From Macrotrachela quadricornifera (taxonomy: Eukaryota; Rotifera; Eurotatoria; Philodinida; Philodinidae), in NCBI GenBank assembly GCA_022393335.1, contig JAJEKB010020812.1:981457-1045456 (forward strand): a stretch of DNA of 64,000 nucleotides. Direction: 5' to 3'. The position numbers were made by a program, and so were the translations under genes. The notes under the pieces are model-generated. The model was not told the DNA's origin. It saw nothing but the letters and a program-made list of their open reading frames with translations, and searched no databases. Every line of letters starts with the position of its first letter. The stretch's first letter is position 1. Shown one piece after another: positions 45,056 through 57,788 of this stretch.

Positions 45056-45853
45056 ACATTTTTTTTCGTGAGATATAAATTTCTAAAGTATTTTATAACT
45101 TAAAAATAGTTGTTAGGTGTCGGTCGGGTACCAAGTACAGATATTCGGGTCTGGATCGGGTCGGGCACGAGTATTAAAAAAAAGTGCCAGTTCATGGTTG
45201 AGTACGAAGAGTCGCACCCGTGTAGGACTAGTTCTGCCTGTGATTACCGTTGGAAAATATGTACATTTATACAAATTAATTTCCAAAAGTACCCTCCGTA
45301 ATGATCTAGAAGATGTTTCCAGCTATTGTGTGGACTTATACATGCTCAAATCTATCACTAATGAGTCGATCTGGATGCCCTTTGAATTGTCTAAAGGCAT
45401 CCAGTACGATATTTTCTATGAAAATCGTACAGAAAATGTAAGAAAAAGAAATCTCAATTAAGAAAGCCGATAGTAATTCGTGGATTTTATCATACAGTGT
45501 TTAGCTGGACTTCTGATATGAGAATGTATGCTTTATGAAAGGAATTTGATGCGGTGAGATAGTCGAATTTGGAAATTAGGTGTTTCTCGTAAGACAAACA
45601 GGCCGTGTTGCTTGGTTACACTTTTTTATGTTCATATATGAACATGTAGAAAAAAATACCGGCGTATAATAACGAAAAGTTCTATTTGAAGTAATGTGTT
45701 TCGTAATGTTGAGAGCTTGAAGTTCTACGACAACAAACGGTATTGTTGGTCGAAATTTTGAAATCGTGCATACCACGAATAACACGAGTCGTACCTATTC
45801 CAAAAAATAGTCCTAATAGTGAAAAATGAAGAAGCTTGAATTACCTCTTGGCT
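45056..45853. other. Non-coding spacer
   Basis: A GC-richer patch at 45117-45180 (GGTCGGGTACC, GGGTCTGGATCGGGTCGGG) resembles a short degenerate tandem repeat. No gene recognised. Confidence 0.35.
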
Positions 45854-46150
45854 TCATTTCTTCTTGTCTTCTGTCCAAGACGTTGACTTTAGTTTTTTGA
45901 AGTTCATTTTCTTCCAACAAAAACATATCAATAGCAGGTTGATTTCTACCGGTAGCGATGGGTATTTCCAGCTAATGTTTTTTTGAAAAATCGTAGAAAT
46001 CATAAGGATTTGAAAGCAGAATGTTTTGGTCAGGGTGACACGTCTTGCAGTTGATTTCAGAACTGCTTTAACTCCATCACCTGCGCTTTCACCGTGACCA
46101 CTCGCGGTAAATACTGAAGCAGCTTCCAAACCGAAATCATTTTTATGATG
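45854..46150 (-). pseudogene. Short fragment of an invertebrate repeat-associated protein
   Basis: The minus frame contains ASGHGESAGDGVKAVLKSTA. A GHGK-x-x-DG-x-G-x-x-K pattern recurs in uncharacterised, often transposon-linked invertebrate proteins. The rest of the frame is not recognised. It ends without flanking exons, so it is a fragment at best. Confidence 0.3.
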
Positions 46151-46258
46151 AGCCAGGTTTAGTATATTAGCTTTGTTCTTAAAGTAAGCGCTGGCATCAT
46201 CTTTAAAACGCTAATTACTTTGTATACTGTGGTAGAATTGCATCAGAGATGTACAATC

Positions 46259-46690
46259 TGTTAGCGTCCACAGATGTCACCACGTGACGCTAACTCGCTA
46301 CATATATGTGTTTCTTTCCTTTCCTGTATCACACATATATCGTGTCGTTGATCATCATGTTCTCATGATGATCAGCTCTATGATGTCTTTTCTTTTCCTT
46401 TCTATTGCGTAGTTTGATTTTCTCATTTCGCACTATATAAACTCTTGTTTTTCTCTTTCTTGCCTCTGCCTTTTTCTGTTGTGTCTTGTGATTTTTCATT
46501 TATGAACTTTTGTTAATAAAGATTCTGAAAACCCTTCAACTCCCGATCTTATTCAACAGCATACGGTAAGCATTTGTTTGTGAGGTTTTCTCGACATTAG
46601 CAGATTAGGATTCTCGGACACACCTTCCAGCCCACGTCTAGTATGGAGGTTGAAGCCATAGGTAATATCCCCCCAAAGGAGATCCTCACA
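46259..46690 (+). repeat. Solo LTR related to the 4.7-14.5 kb element
   Basis: Begins TGTTAGCGTC and ends GATCCTCACA, matching the LTR ends of the retrotransposon but on the plus strand. It contains a TATA box (CTATATAAAC, about 46433) and AATAAAG (about 46516), in the order expected for U3-R. About 120-145 bp shorter than the full LTRs. No matching 5-bp duplication (CAATC versus TAGTT). Confidence 0.75.
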
Positions 46691-47859
46691 TAGTTCAAAC
46701 TTCAACAATTGAATTGACGAATTGAATCGATTCACATATAAAAAAAAACTTTCTAAAAAGCCTTCATATACCTCATTAGTTATTTTCCATTGTACAAGTG
46801 ATTTTTTTCTTGCGTCGAGCGAAGAATCGAAAGAATAGAAGAAAGTGTAGAGTGAAGCACGATGAAAGAAAAAGTGTACGAAAAATATTCATCCATATGT
46901 ATCTCGCCATGATATGTATGAAATAGCACTGTTGATTGATTCACGTAAATAAACATTACTTGGAAAAAACCAACTTCATTGAATATAAATACCTAAGATA
47001 ACTTGCTTCTAACATAAATAAAAACAACATCAATATATTTCAGTGCTAATCTTCGTCGTAAGTGTATCAAGTTATTTATTTATGGATTTTCCTTTGTCAT
47101 GCGACACTTCAAACATAAATATTTCTTTCAGAATTCGAAGTAAATGTTTATATAACGTTGTAGAATGAACTCAGAAATGTAAGAAAATATACTTTACTAT
47201 TCGGAAGATTGTTCCTAAATATCTTTATAATGTATGCATTAAGCATTAATTGCAGTTTCCTCCCTCTATATATGAGATGTTTGGGATTCACGTTTCTGCT
47301 CATTTCGCGAAAATCAATGCTACTCCCGTTTTTATCATTCTTTTTTTTTTGATTTCAAAGTCAGACCATTGCGTACCTGTTACAGATTATTTTGATAGTT
47401 ATTAGGGCACCGTGGAATGTTTTTATTCACGAAATAACGCGGTTTTTTCTCATTTTCTGAAGAAATGCTGTTTTAACCTTGGCACAGTTGTTTTTAAACT
47501 TTTTTTCTTAGTACATCTAAAAGAGTGCACTCGCTTCCACTGGAAACTGTCCAAGAGAAAAGTTTTGATATAAGCGTGACCGCTGAACTGAATAAGAAGA
47601 TTATAAAAAATATATCTGAGAAAGTTACAACTTTGACCGGGTGTACTTTGCTCTATCATAACGCCGCTGCACTTCACTTTAAGAAAATTATTTTCATTGA
47701 GTCTTGTAATCTTTTGAAAAAAAATTGGTTCGATAAGGTGAAATTTGACGGAGCTATAGACAGAACAAACAAGTGTAATTTACTCTGAGCCATCCTTTAC
47801 ATCTATCAGACTCACAAGATTTCTTCAGCTATCACTCTTTTATCCTTAGACTTCTTCAA
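46691..47859. other. Non-coding spacer
   Basis: AT-rich. A plus frame at 47525-47788 (87 codons) is not recognised. Nothing else seen. Confidence 0.35.
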
Positions 47860-49617
47860 GTGTTGCCATTCGCTCAACTCTCGCTCTCTACAAGTGATTT
47901 ACAGTCAACCTTCTATCGTTATCATTCCTACGCCATGCAGGTCGATGACTCCAGCTCATCATACTCACTCCTCATCTCACCCTCTGAACCATACTACAAT
48001 CTTGGCACCTTTGGTCGAAAGGTCAACACAACCAAATCAAACTCTCAAGAATGGTTCAATCGTGGTCTAACATAGTCATATGGATTTTGCCACGATGAAG
48101 CCGTACGATATTTCGAGCAGTCAATTCTGGCTGATCCCACCAATGCAACGGCATATTGGGGTTATGCATACGCTCTTGGACCGAACTATAATAAACCTTG
48201 GGAATTATTTGATGAAGTGGATGGGAAGAATTCGTTGCATGAATATCATGTCACTTCTCATAAAGCTGTTGAGCTCGCTACTAACCTTCTGGAGAAAGCT
48301 CTAGCCGAAGCTTTGACGTATCGATTCCCAAAGGTCAATGATGGGAAGTACAAGGAATGGGGAACGGCTTATGCAGATGCTACTGAGAAGGTGTACGAGA
48401 AATATCGAGATGATCTGGATGTTGCGGCACTGTATGCGGATAGTAGAATCAATCAAGCCCCTTGGCAATTGTGAAATATCAAAACTGGAACATCTCGAAA
48501 GGAGAGCAAGACGGCTCAAATCAAACTCGTACTTGACAATGCGATACTGGATCCCAAGTCCCTATCTCATCCACTTATATTACATCTCTATATCCATCTC
48601 ATGGAAATGTCACCTATACCTGAAGTCGCTTTACCCGTTGCGGATCGATTACGAGGATTAATACCCGATGTCGGTCATCTGAACTATCAAGTTCTTATCT
48701 ACACGGCAATGTTCAACGGTGAGTATTGGTATGCCATCGAAACGATCGATCGATCCGAAGCAACCTTACTAGATCGAGTACTTCGAGTGGAAAGTCCTCC
48801 GTTGATAGACTGGTTGGAAGGCTTCAAGACAGTCAAACATCATGCTTTAATACGGTTCGGTATATGGGATGAGATTCTTAACTTATCTTTTCCAGAAGAC
48901 CAGGAATTCTTCATCGTCACTACTACTTCACTTCATTATGCTCGAGGGGTTGCTTTTGCCTTGACGGACCGATTAGATGAAGCGGCAAAAGAACAACGAT
49001 TGTTTGTCGAACATCTTGCCAAAGTACCGGAAAGTCGATTAATGTATCCTAACAAGATGACCGATATTCTCAAAGTTGGAGAAGCAATATTAGCAGGTGA
49101 ATTGGAATATCGACATGGAAACTTTTCGGTCGCCTTTGATCATCTGCGAGAGAGTATTCGGCGATCCGATGCCTTAATATACGCTGAACCATGGGGATGG
49201 ATGCAAATAAGTTATCTCTTAAGAACGTCCACCAGAAGCCGGTATTTTTCTGCTATTCCTTCTTATTTCGACTGCTCATAGCCCGCTGTACTGCTTTGTC
49301 CTTGCGCGCCTTTTTCATATGTTTTAGCCTCCTCGACATGCTTATGCCGCATTACAACTAGAACAAGGGAACATCGAGGAAGCGGTCCAAGTCTGCTCAG
49401 CAGATCTGGTTTTCGACGATTCATTATCTTGAGCTTATCATCATCCAAACAATGTCTGGTCAAATTGGGTAGAGATGCAGAAGCGAAGATTGTGGGTCAA
49501 CAGCTGAAGCTAGCGCTGGCAGTAGCGGATATCTCGAACGAATCCATTTGTTTCTGTAAGAGAGTATTGCCGGCTGCTAATAAGGCGGCTTGTGGATGTG
49601 AGAAGGTAGAGAGTTAA
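47860..49617 (+). pseudogene. TPR-repeat protein (TTC38-like or bacterial-type), decayed
   Basis: One frame runs from MLPFAQLSLS to about 49205 with two stops, TAG 48073-48075 and TGA 48472-48474. Both lie where Trp is likely (GLT*SYGF; PWQL*NIKTG). TPR-like stretches are seen: FEQSILADPTNATAYWGYAY, YADATEKVYEKY, HLYIHLMEMSP, VADRLRGLIPDVGHL, FALTDRLDEAAKEQ, LEYRHGNFSVAFDHLRESI. After EPWGWMQ the frame is lost. The family-type end continues in other frames (HAYAALQLEQGNIEEAVQV, then CFCKR) to 49617, after a possible intron with a defective donor. Homologous proteins are common in bacteria, fungi and protists. Role unknown; TPRs usually mediate protein contacts. Confidence 0.65.
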
Positions 49618-49818
49618 ACTGGTGAGACTGAACAGATTGTACGAGTTTTACTTGTATGTATACATAGACGATAACAATAAACTGATCAAAGTGCTGATTC
49701 GAAAATAGATTCTGACACATCTCGTGGTATCGTGTAAATGGTGTGTGCTCACCAACACATCATTACTGGCTAAATGCATTTGAAATCTACCACATTATAC
49801 TCGATCTAGTGTATATAG

Positions 49819-50283
49819 CTTGAAAACCACCTTTTTTTCTGATGCAGTTTTGCACGCTAATTCTAACGGTGAAAACCACAGGTCTCTAACTGGTGTAGAA
49901 AAAGAAGTTATGAAATGTCCCCAAAACCCGTTTTTTTACGGAACGCTCCAAGATCCCAAAATATTTTAACCAAGTTTTGAGTTCATCGTGGATAGAGTAG
50001 TAAGTTTGTTTTAAAAATGAAATGTTCTGCAATCGAAGTATTTTCTACGTTACTTTTCACAGAAAAGTCACAAAAACTTGCGGAGCGTCTTACTTTGAAG
50101 CAAATTGAATACTCTATCCACTATTAAACTCAAAACTCTGTTAAAGTTTATTGGGATTTTAGATTTTTTTGAAAACTGCACCTAGTGGACATTTTATAAT
50201 TTTTTTCCGCACCAACTAGAGAGCTACGGTTTTCACTATTGAAAGTAGCGTACAAAACTGCATCAGAAAATGTGGTTTTCCAA
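49819..50283. repeat. 465-bp imperfect palindrome (foldback)
   Basis: The left half pairs with the right half almost throughout: CTTGAAAACCAC...TGATGCAGTTTTGCACGCT with AGCGTACAAAACTGCATCA...GTGGTTTTCCAAG. Inner parts also match (CCAAGTTTTGAGTT..TCGTGGATAGAGTA with TACTCTATCCACTATTAAAC). Each arm contains the AGAGACCTGYGGTTTTCACC-type module. A transcript could form a long hairpin. Confidence 0.75.
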
Positions 50284-53200
50284 GAGAACGCAATAGGTCG
50301 ATGTATTGATGGTATGTTTCAAATGGATTTAGCCAACTATGATTTCAATCTGCGGCAACAGGATTTCAGATCACAGCTTCTCCTAAACCTTGATCTAGGA
50401 GATCAAGCGGTTACTTGTTCTCTCCGCCGCGTTTGAGACGATCCGAGACGGAGTGACGCTCTTTAGTAAGAGACACGTATCTGAGAAAGTCAACACCGCG
50501 AATAAAGTGAAAAGAGAAGAAGCGCTGGATTAACAGAACAAGCAGAGGAAACGACTTTTAACCTTTCTGCAGCGAGGTCTGTTTAAGCTCAACTTGACCG
50601 GCTCGGAGCTTGATGCTCACGCGAAAAAAACAGGTAGCGATATACCGTGAACAGGCGAAAACCTTTGGCCTGCCTTATCTACCTTTCATAGTGGACTGCA
50701 TACATCGTCATCGTCACTCACACATGCCAAACATTATTTTTGACAACCTTTTCTTTTTCTTTCTTTTTTGAAAGGACAAAAACATAATTTTTGTGTACTC
50801 AGAAGGTGAGTACACCCTAGAATCGGTCAGTGTGTCCGTCCGGTCGTCCGTTTACACGATAACTCTTCACAACTACATTCGATTGAGCTGAAATTTTGTG
50901 CACATAATTGTCTCATCAATATCTCGGTCGAGTTCGAAGATGAGAAGAATCCGTCAAGAAATGACTGAGTTATCGAACAAAATGTCATTATTCACCAGAC
51001 CATCCCTGAGAGGGATACAGGGATTTTTCAAAAAAAAACATTTTTCTCTCAGAAATATTTTAAATATATATGAATCGACTCAGTTTTTAACGCTGATTCC
51101 GAATATGATATTAGTTTTGAATGAAATCGTAGTTTTTTGAGTGAAAGTTGCCTAAATATGTCTCAAATGAGCAATTATTTTGCGGTTTCCCAAATGCCTG
51201 GTTTTGTAGCTTATCGAAAGGTAAAAACCCGAATCGATAGCTCTTAATATTGGTGATTTATTATGAAACTACTGATGTTTGTATCTATCATATATCTCTT
51301 ATAAATTCATGAGGTTGCTTACAATTGTAAGCCTGTTAGACACAAACACAAATTCACTCGAAAATAACTCTTCTTACCAAGTTTTCCAAGCTGGACAGGA
51401 ATCTAAACTCAAATTTCTGTGATTTTTAAAGATATTATATCACTCTGAGAGTAGAGTCAGCGATCACCAGGTATAGGCGCATACTGAGTGATTCATGCTA
51501 GCTTAGCACGCCTGTATTTTCTTGGAATTTAGTGACAAGGGATGTATTGTGATGAGATCTATGTCTTACAGAAACAAAGAAATGCAGGGTCTAGTGCGTC
51601 ACATAAGAAAAGTCAAAATACTCCCTCTCGAAATATGCTATATCGTTGAATTTACGCAGTTTTTGGCTTATAATACTTTTTTATCCTATAACTTACTCCC
51701 TGAGTGTAATGAATTTATAGATTAAACTGTTTTCTATCTAATTGTGACCTTCTTTAGTTCCAAGGGCCAAATCGTTCATGAGACAACGTTATTTTCTATT
51801 AATTTTTCATAAGCCGGAGGGGTGTATGGTGCCCACTTGCTCCCTTATATACGCCCTTGAATGGAGCAGTAATCAATAAAAATGAAGTTATGAGAAAAAT
51901 GGTTTTTCATAAAGACAATTTGTCATGACAATTTTGGCTTGCAAACATTCAATAATGACTCATCTGATTCATACACTTTTTACAGTACACATAACTTTCG
52001 GATAAAATCCGAAGTTTTCGCATTTATCATTTAATTAAAATTGATTCGAGCTATAATACTTTTTTATTTTTTACAAATAGCAAATGTTACAACACATGCA
52101 ATAAAAAGTATTTGTTTTCTTGTTCGTTAGGGTAGTTGAAAGAAAAGTGGATATATCCACATAGACTAATCCATGGAGCCGAATCGAGTGCCGGTCGCGA
52201 ATCTGGTTTCTGCTGGTATAGCTTTATAGGCTGATTCGAAATTGCAGGTCATTGGCTGATACACTGGGAAACGAGGTGTCTTTTTCTTTATTTCTAGCAA
52301 AAACATATTCTATGGGGTAGCGTCTTTTTAATTTTCTCCTCGGTCTGAAACGAAGAATTTTGTCGGGTTTTGTCAGAATATCTTTCTTTTGTGCCTAACT
52401 ATATATGGATTTTGTCTCAGAATTCAACAGGATTCTAGAAGTGCGGCAATAATTCAGTGTGTATTCTCCGAGAACATTCGATTCAAATTAACCATCATTT
52501 AGCCGTTCCTTCTGCTAACACCTCATTGTTTCATTACTTCAGAAAAATTGTTTTCTCTCAAATTTTCGCGCATTCTCCACTCTTTTTAACGGACATACTC
52601 TATGGATGAAGTCGAAAGATAGTAAGCCTCACATATTGCTTGTTAAAGAAAAGTTATACAAGCTTTTTGTAACTTTTCTCAGAGAATATATGGTGCACAT
52701 ATTTTTAAAACCCAATTGTTTGCTCCTGAGTTCTACATTCTACACGTTTCAGACCGCGGTTCAAACTTGTCAAAAAAATTTTCTAAACATTTGCGGCCTA
52801 TCTCATTTTAAAACTGATTTTTAGGGAGCCGAAAAAATTTGCTGTTCTATCACATGTGACAAAATTCTTAATCGATCTTGATTTCCCCTCTGAAACAAAA
52901 CAAAAAACGAGCTTGTACTAACATTTATTTAGACGTTTTGAGGTCTGCTTAGTACAATCTTTAGACAAGTTTAACTCACACTATTGAATCCAGCATCCAA
53001 CGCTGTAGAAGAAAAATCTGTGGCTCGTAAATGGTCCGGCAAGGCGACAGGTGAGTCGTACATTCCACACAGATTCTCTAACAGTGTTAGGGACTAAAAA
53101 GAAAATCAACGACGCCTGTTCCAGAAAATACGATGAACACAATCATGTATTCCGTGTCCACGCCGAGGTATCCGGTGTTGACCTGACCCTTGAAAATATC

Positions 53201-54996
53201 CTTTCTTTGATTACAAAGTAATAGTGTAACTAACAACGAAAGAAAAGAAATAACTGACAGAATCGGATAAAATTATCATCATCTAGCTCTAGCCCTATGG
53301 GTGTGTTCATAAACATACGTCAGCGTTTTCTTGTGCGGCATCCAAACAGTCTCGACTGTAATTTAAAATTTTAATCATTTATTTTAGTCACGCTAAAACA
53401 CACCCTAATGAAAGATCGATTTCTGCTCCTTTAAACTTTAGTCAAAGTTTTGCTTTGTTCCCTTCTTCGTTTTATTTGCATCAGATAGTAAAGTAAAATT
53501 TAAAAGAAATAATTAAAACAAAGGCGAACATCAGGCAAACCTTTTAATCGGCCTTCTTGTCTTGCGAAACCTAAGAAGGGAAGTTAACCGACTTACGTTG
53601 TTTTTACTCATGGCTAACTCCTATTTTTGTCAGGTCGAATCTAATACCAGCAAGAACGAATTTTGAAACTCGGTCTCTAGGTGAGAAACAAAAGAGCATG
53701 TCCTTATCTCTCTCTGAGGAAAAGACGCGTTTTGCTGTACACACAATTTCTGAGTCTCTTTGTGGACCTATATTTTCTTCTCTTTTCATTCTCTTTCGCT
53801 CTTTCTGACTTTTTTGATGACAAGTGAGAGTGGGGTGGGTTAAGGACATAACCACTCTCTTTAATCTAAACATTCCATTTTTCAATAGAGACACTAACTT
53901 TGTGGAAGACGAATTGTCTTTCAAATGCCACGTTTTGCACTTCCGCAGGGCCTTTGTTCGCAGACCTGTTGACAAATCAAAACAAGTTAGTTATAAGTAC
54001 ATGTGAATCAATTCATTGCTCGCGTTCATGCTCACCCAAAAACTTGCAGTCCATGAGAGTTTAATTTCCTCAAAATTTTTTGTTCGAAACTCTGCCGTGT
54101 TTCTAACAAAGTGCCACGGTTTCATAGAAAGTACTCAAAAATAATGCTCTCGCTCTCTGTATTTCTCTCTCTAAGAAATCGCATTGTTGAAAATGCGGTT
54201 GATCCATGTGAGCTCCCACAAACTTTGTCCAGTCTGATCGAAATCTTCAACATATATACTATACAAAATACCTCCAGTTATTTTTGACAAACAGGGCTTC
54301 TTTGCAGAATTACAGCGGCTTCAGTGTCGTAACTCGAAATTTGAGAAGCTTGATCCGAGTCTTGGCTGCAGTTGTCAAAATGTATCAATATTTTTCAAAA
54401 AAAAAACAAAACAAGTATGAGACAACTCGTCTAGTGCACACCGAAAAGATCCCAAAGCTCTAGTGAGTCAGATTTTATCTATTGTAACGTAACTCACATA
54501 ATTTAAACTGAGTTATAAGCACAATTGTAAAAACAACTAGTCAAAATTTAAAAACTCCAGAAAAGTTTGATCGAAGTTTTGATTGTCACCAACTTCTTAG
54601 TAGGAATCAAATGACAGATAGGCGAAACAGATGGCTATTGTGTCCTTAACAGAAGAGGATTGTTTATTCTCCTTCTTTTTTTTCATCTTTTGCCCTATAT
54701 TTCGAATCCTCGACTATATTATACATAGTATTAAAAACAGGTAGATGCAAAGAAGGACGTTAAAGTGGAGAAGAAAAGTGAGCTTAGTTTTGTTTTAAGT
54801 ATCTATGTGAAGGAGAAGAGATCTAGCGGAAGCTGCTCATACAGAAGAGTTGTTCAGAAACTAGCGTATATTCATTCGCTTACCACTACTTCACCTTGAC
54901 CACGTAGACATAATTTAACAACGTTTTTACTGATTTGACGACCAATGTGAGCAGCTAAATATGGCGTTCACAAACATCCTAGCTAGATTCTATAAT
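50284..54996. other. Long gene-poor stretch
   Basis: No convincing gene in 4.7 kb. The section 50800-51130 (GTGAGTACACCC, GTGTCCGTCCGGTCGTCCG, GAGCTGAAATTTTGTGCAC) reads like a degenerate dispersed repeat. Small frames at 50898, 51522, 52606 and 53604 have no recognised domain. Confidence 0.4.
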
Positions 54997-57057
54997 TTAA
55001 TCCTTTGAGTTCCGGTGACACATATATGCGTCCAAATGCAGTTATTTGAGAAAGATGCTTCTAATAGTAACACACTAGTACAACCCTACTTTCTTCTTTT
55101 CTGCTCGTGAATATTACACATCTATACCCTATGCGCTTCCTTTCGTTCTGTATGATAACACATACCATCTCTCATTCTGGCGCATTCCAGTACAATCACT
55201 CTTTTCGTTCTTTTGTTGGTATTGACCATCTACTGTTCTCTTCAATATTCTCTGTTTAGTTTCTATCGTTCTGTAAAGTTTTAGTCAGTGCTGTCTTATG
55301 CAGAAAATCTAGTAAGTTCTTTATATTTCTGAATCGTAGCATATATATATCCATTGTATGAGCAATAAAAGACAAGAGTAAGAACGAAGCGAATATATTC
55401 CTCTTTGGATAATAATCGTATACTTCAACAACCAACCTTACACATTTTCACAATGGCGACTTCAAGAAAGCGACTCTTGACTGAGCAAGAAATTGGGGAA
55501 ACTATGAATAACTCTGAATCCGACTTATCGTCAGAAGATGAACTTCTAGCAACTTTTGATTGTATATTTATTGATTCTGGTGAGGAAGATCTTCCAGGAG
55601 AACGTCAATGGGACTGTGGAACTTTCATCCTAACCATATCGCAGTTCATTGATAAATCTGGTTTACAAAATACGATTTCACTTGTCGAAAGAACACTGCT
55701 TGATTATTTTCAATTATTTTTTGATGCGGTTACAATGCAGCATATAGTTGATGAAACCAATCGTTATTATTTACAGAAGCCAGCAGGTGAACGTGAGTAT
55801 ATGTCTAACTGGACCTATTGAGAAAAATAGGATTCAAGACTATTAAAGTACTGATCCATTGCTATCTACATCTATCTTCGGTCAGTATTTCACCAGAAAT
55901 CATTATCAAGACATTCTGCACTATATGCACTTTGTAAATAACGAGGATATTTCCGGTAGTGACTGACTTGAAAAAATCAAGCCAATCATATATGACTTCA
56001 AGCGAAAGTTTGCAAATTGTGTAAATCCAACACAGAATCTTTGTATCGATGAAAGCCTACTGCTATGGAAAGGGAGACTTGAATTTAGGCAGTATATTCC
56101 ATCGAAGCGTCATCAATTTGGAATCAAAGTATTCCAGCTTGTTGATTGTGAAACTAAATTCGTCCTCGACTACATCGTTTACACAGGATCAACTACAGAG
56201 TATTAAGTTATATCTGGACTTGGACTGAGTGGATCACTTTTTGAGCTCTTACATCGAAATAAAATGGGTGCATATGGTACAGTTCGTAAAAATAGACATG
56301 GATTATTGGCACTTACAACTAAATTGAAAAAGGGCGACAGTCAATACTGTCATACAGATATTTTGTTTGCACTCAAATGGCAGGACAAAGGAGACGTCTA
56401 TATGCTTTCAACAATCCATTCAACGACATATGAGAATTCAAATAAAATAGATCGAGAAACTAGAAGAGATTCGAAAACCTGTCTGCATCATCGACTACAC
56501 TAAAAAGATGGGCGGGATCGATCGTGTTGACATGCAGATGTCATTTTCTGAATGTATAAGAAAATCTTTAAAATGGTACAAAAATCTTTTTTTTCATCTT
56601 TTGGATATATCAGCATATAATGCATTTGTAAATTACAAAATGCAGAATAATAATTCCTTACATCTATCAGATTTTCGGCGTGAAATAATTAGAGGAATTT
56701 TGACAAAGTATGGGCCACAAAGATCAACTACTACTGGAAGACCATCGTCAAGAGATTCTCCTCTGCGTCTAATTGCTAGACATTTTCATGTGCTTATTCC
56801 ACAAACATCACAATCAAACCAGCCGCGAAGAAAATGCATCGTATAATATTCGTAGTGATACACGATATATTTGTCGTGATTGTGATACACCTCTATGTAT
56901 TGGTGATTGTTTCAAAAACTATCATACAAGAATGAACTACTAATGGCTGTTTGAGACAAAAATGTAATTTCTTTGTAAAGAATTAAGGTCATATGTAAAG
57001 ATTTCATTAAAAAGATTTCGTGTTTTTTCAAAAAAAAGCCGGGATTCAAAGGGTTAA
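54997..57057 (+). mobile_element. piggyBac element 2
   Basis: Bounded by TTAA at 54997-55000 and 57054-57057. Ends TCCTTTGAGTTCCGG and, reverse-complemented, CCCTTTGAATCCCGG. Contains the decayed transposase at 55453-56943. Its family differs from element 1. Confidence 0.85.
55453..56943 (+). pseudogene. piggyBac transposase (multiply broken)
   Basis: Likely start MATSRKRLLTEQEIG at 55453 (an upstream ATG at 55405 is in frame). The acidic N-terminus resembles PGBD proteins. Later pieces in different frames: SIFGQYFTRNHYQDILHYMH, LCIDESLLLWKGRLEFRQYI (first catalytic Asp), HGLLALTTKLKKGD, GGIDRVDMQM (third Asp) and a C-terminal Cys finger YICRDCDTPLCIGDCF. The second Asp motif lies in a deleted stretch near 56205-56260. 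Several stops and shifts make it inactive. Confidence 0.8.
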
Positions 57058-57225
57058 GAACTTTTTCCAACACAGATCATTAAAAGCTGAATTTGCCTTT
57101 TAATTTGTCTAATTAAGAAAAAAAAATGACTTTAGAAGCAGATAATTACCTAAAGTATCTTATATTTTGAACTCAACTTTTCTGTAGTATTCTGAGATAG
57201 ATATTTAAAGTAATAAACTAACTAA

Positions 57226-57788
57226 TTAATCCTTTGGTTACGGGGCCCGTATATATACGGGCTGAGCTTTAGCTCAGGCTACTTCTGTTATAATTATGAC
57301 TTTCCTACTGTAATAGAGTTTAACTCAGCAGAATTTTTTATACTCTGTCCTGGCCAACGATTTTTTTAATATTCTTCTTTTATACTCTCTATAGAAATCG
57401 AATTTCGTGGTATCAGCGAAAATTGTCTGTCCTAAGAAGGTCACTACGGTACAGAATGCTACTGAGGTGGCACGTGTTTATACATAAATCAGGGGGCGGT
57501 TATTCATGAGGCATTGCCTCAAATACCACAACAGTGCGTATGGCAATAGTCATACGCTAAACTTACTTAATCTCCTTGGAGTGTTGTATCGTAGACTGTC
57601 TCAGTATGCGATAAAGTGGAATTATTCTGTAGTGTCTATTGCTTAGTCAGCTTATAGGAATGCTCTTGGACTATCAGAGTCGTAGCGTCATCGTAAAGTA
57701 CCAGCACACATTCATATAACCTGCTTAAAGTTTTTAGTCAGGCGAAATTTTTTTTATTCGCAGAAAAACCCCGTAACCAAAGAGTTAA
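57226..57788. mobile_element. 563-bp piggyBac-type MITE
   Basis: TTAA at both ends with long terminal repeats (TCCTTTGGTTACGGGG and, reverse-complemented, CTCTTTGGTTACGGGG). Just inside the left repeat is a perfect 18-bp palindrome GCCCGTATATATACGGGC (57243-57260). No coding frame. It lies 168 bp from piggyBac element 2 but its ends match that element only in the first few bases, so another autonomous element would be needed. Confidence 0.8.

Noticed and set aside
46145..46258. Extra exon joining the 45.9-kb fragment to a larger gene
   Set aside because: No splice sites or conserved coding could be followed upstream before the solo LTR.
50239..53975. Several 60-120 codon frames in the gene-poor stretch
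   Set aside because: No domain, no splice structure and composition like random AT-rich DNA.
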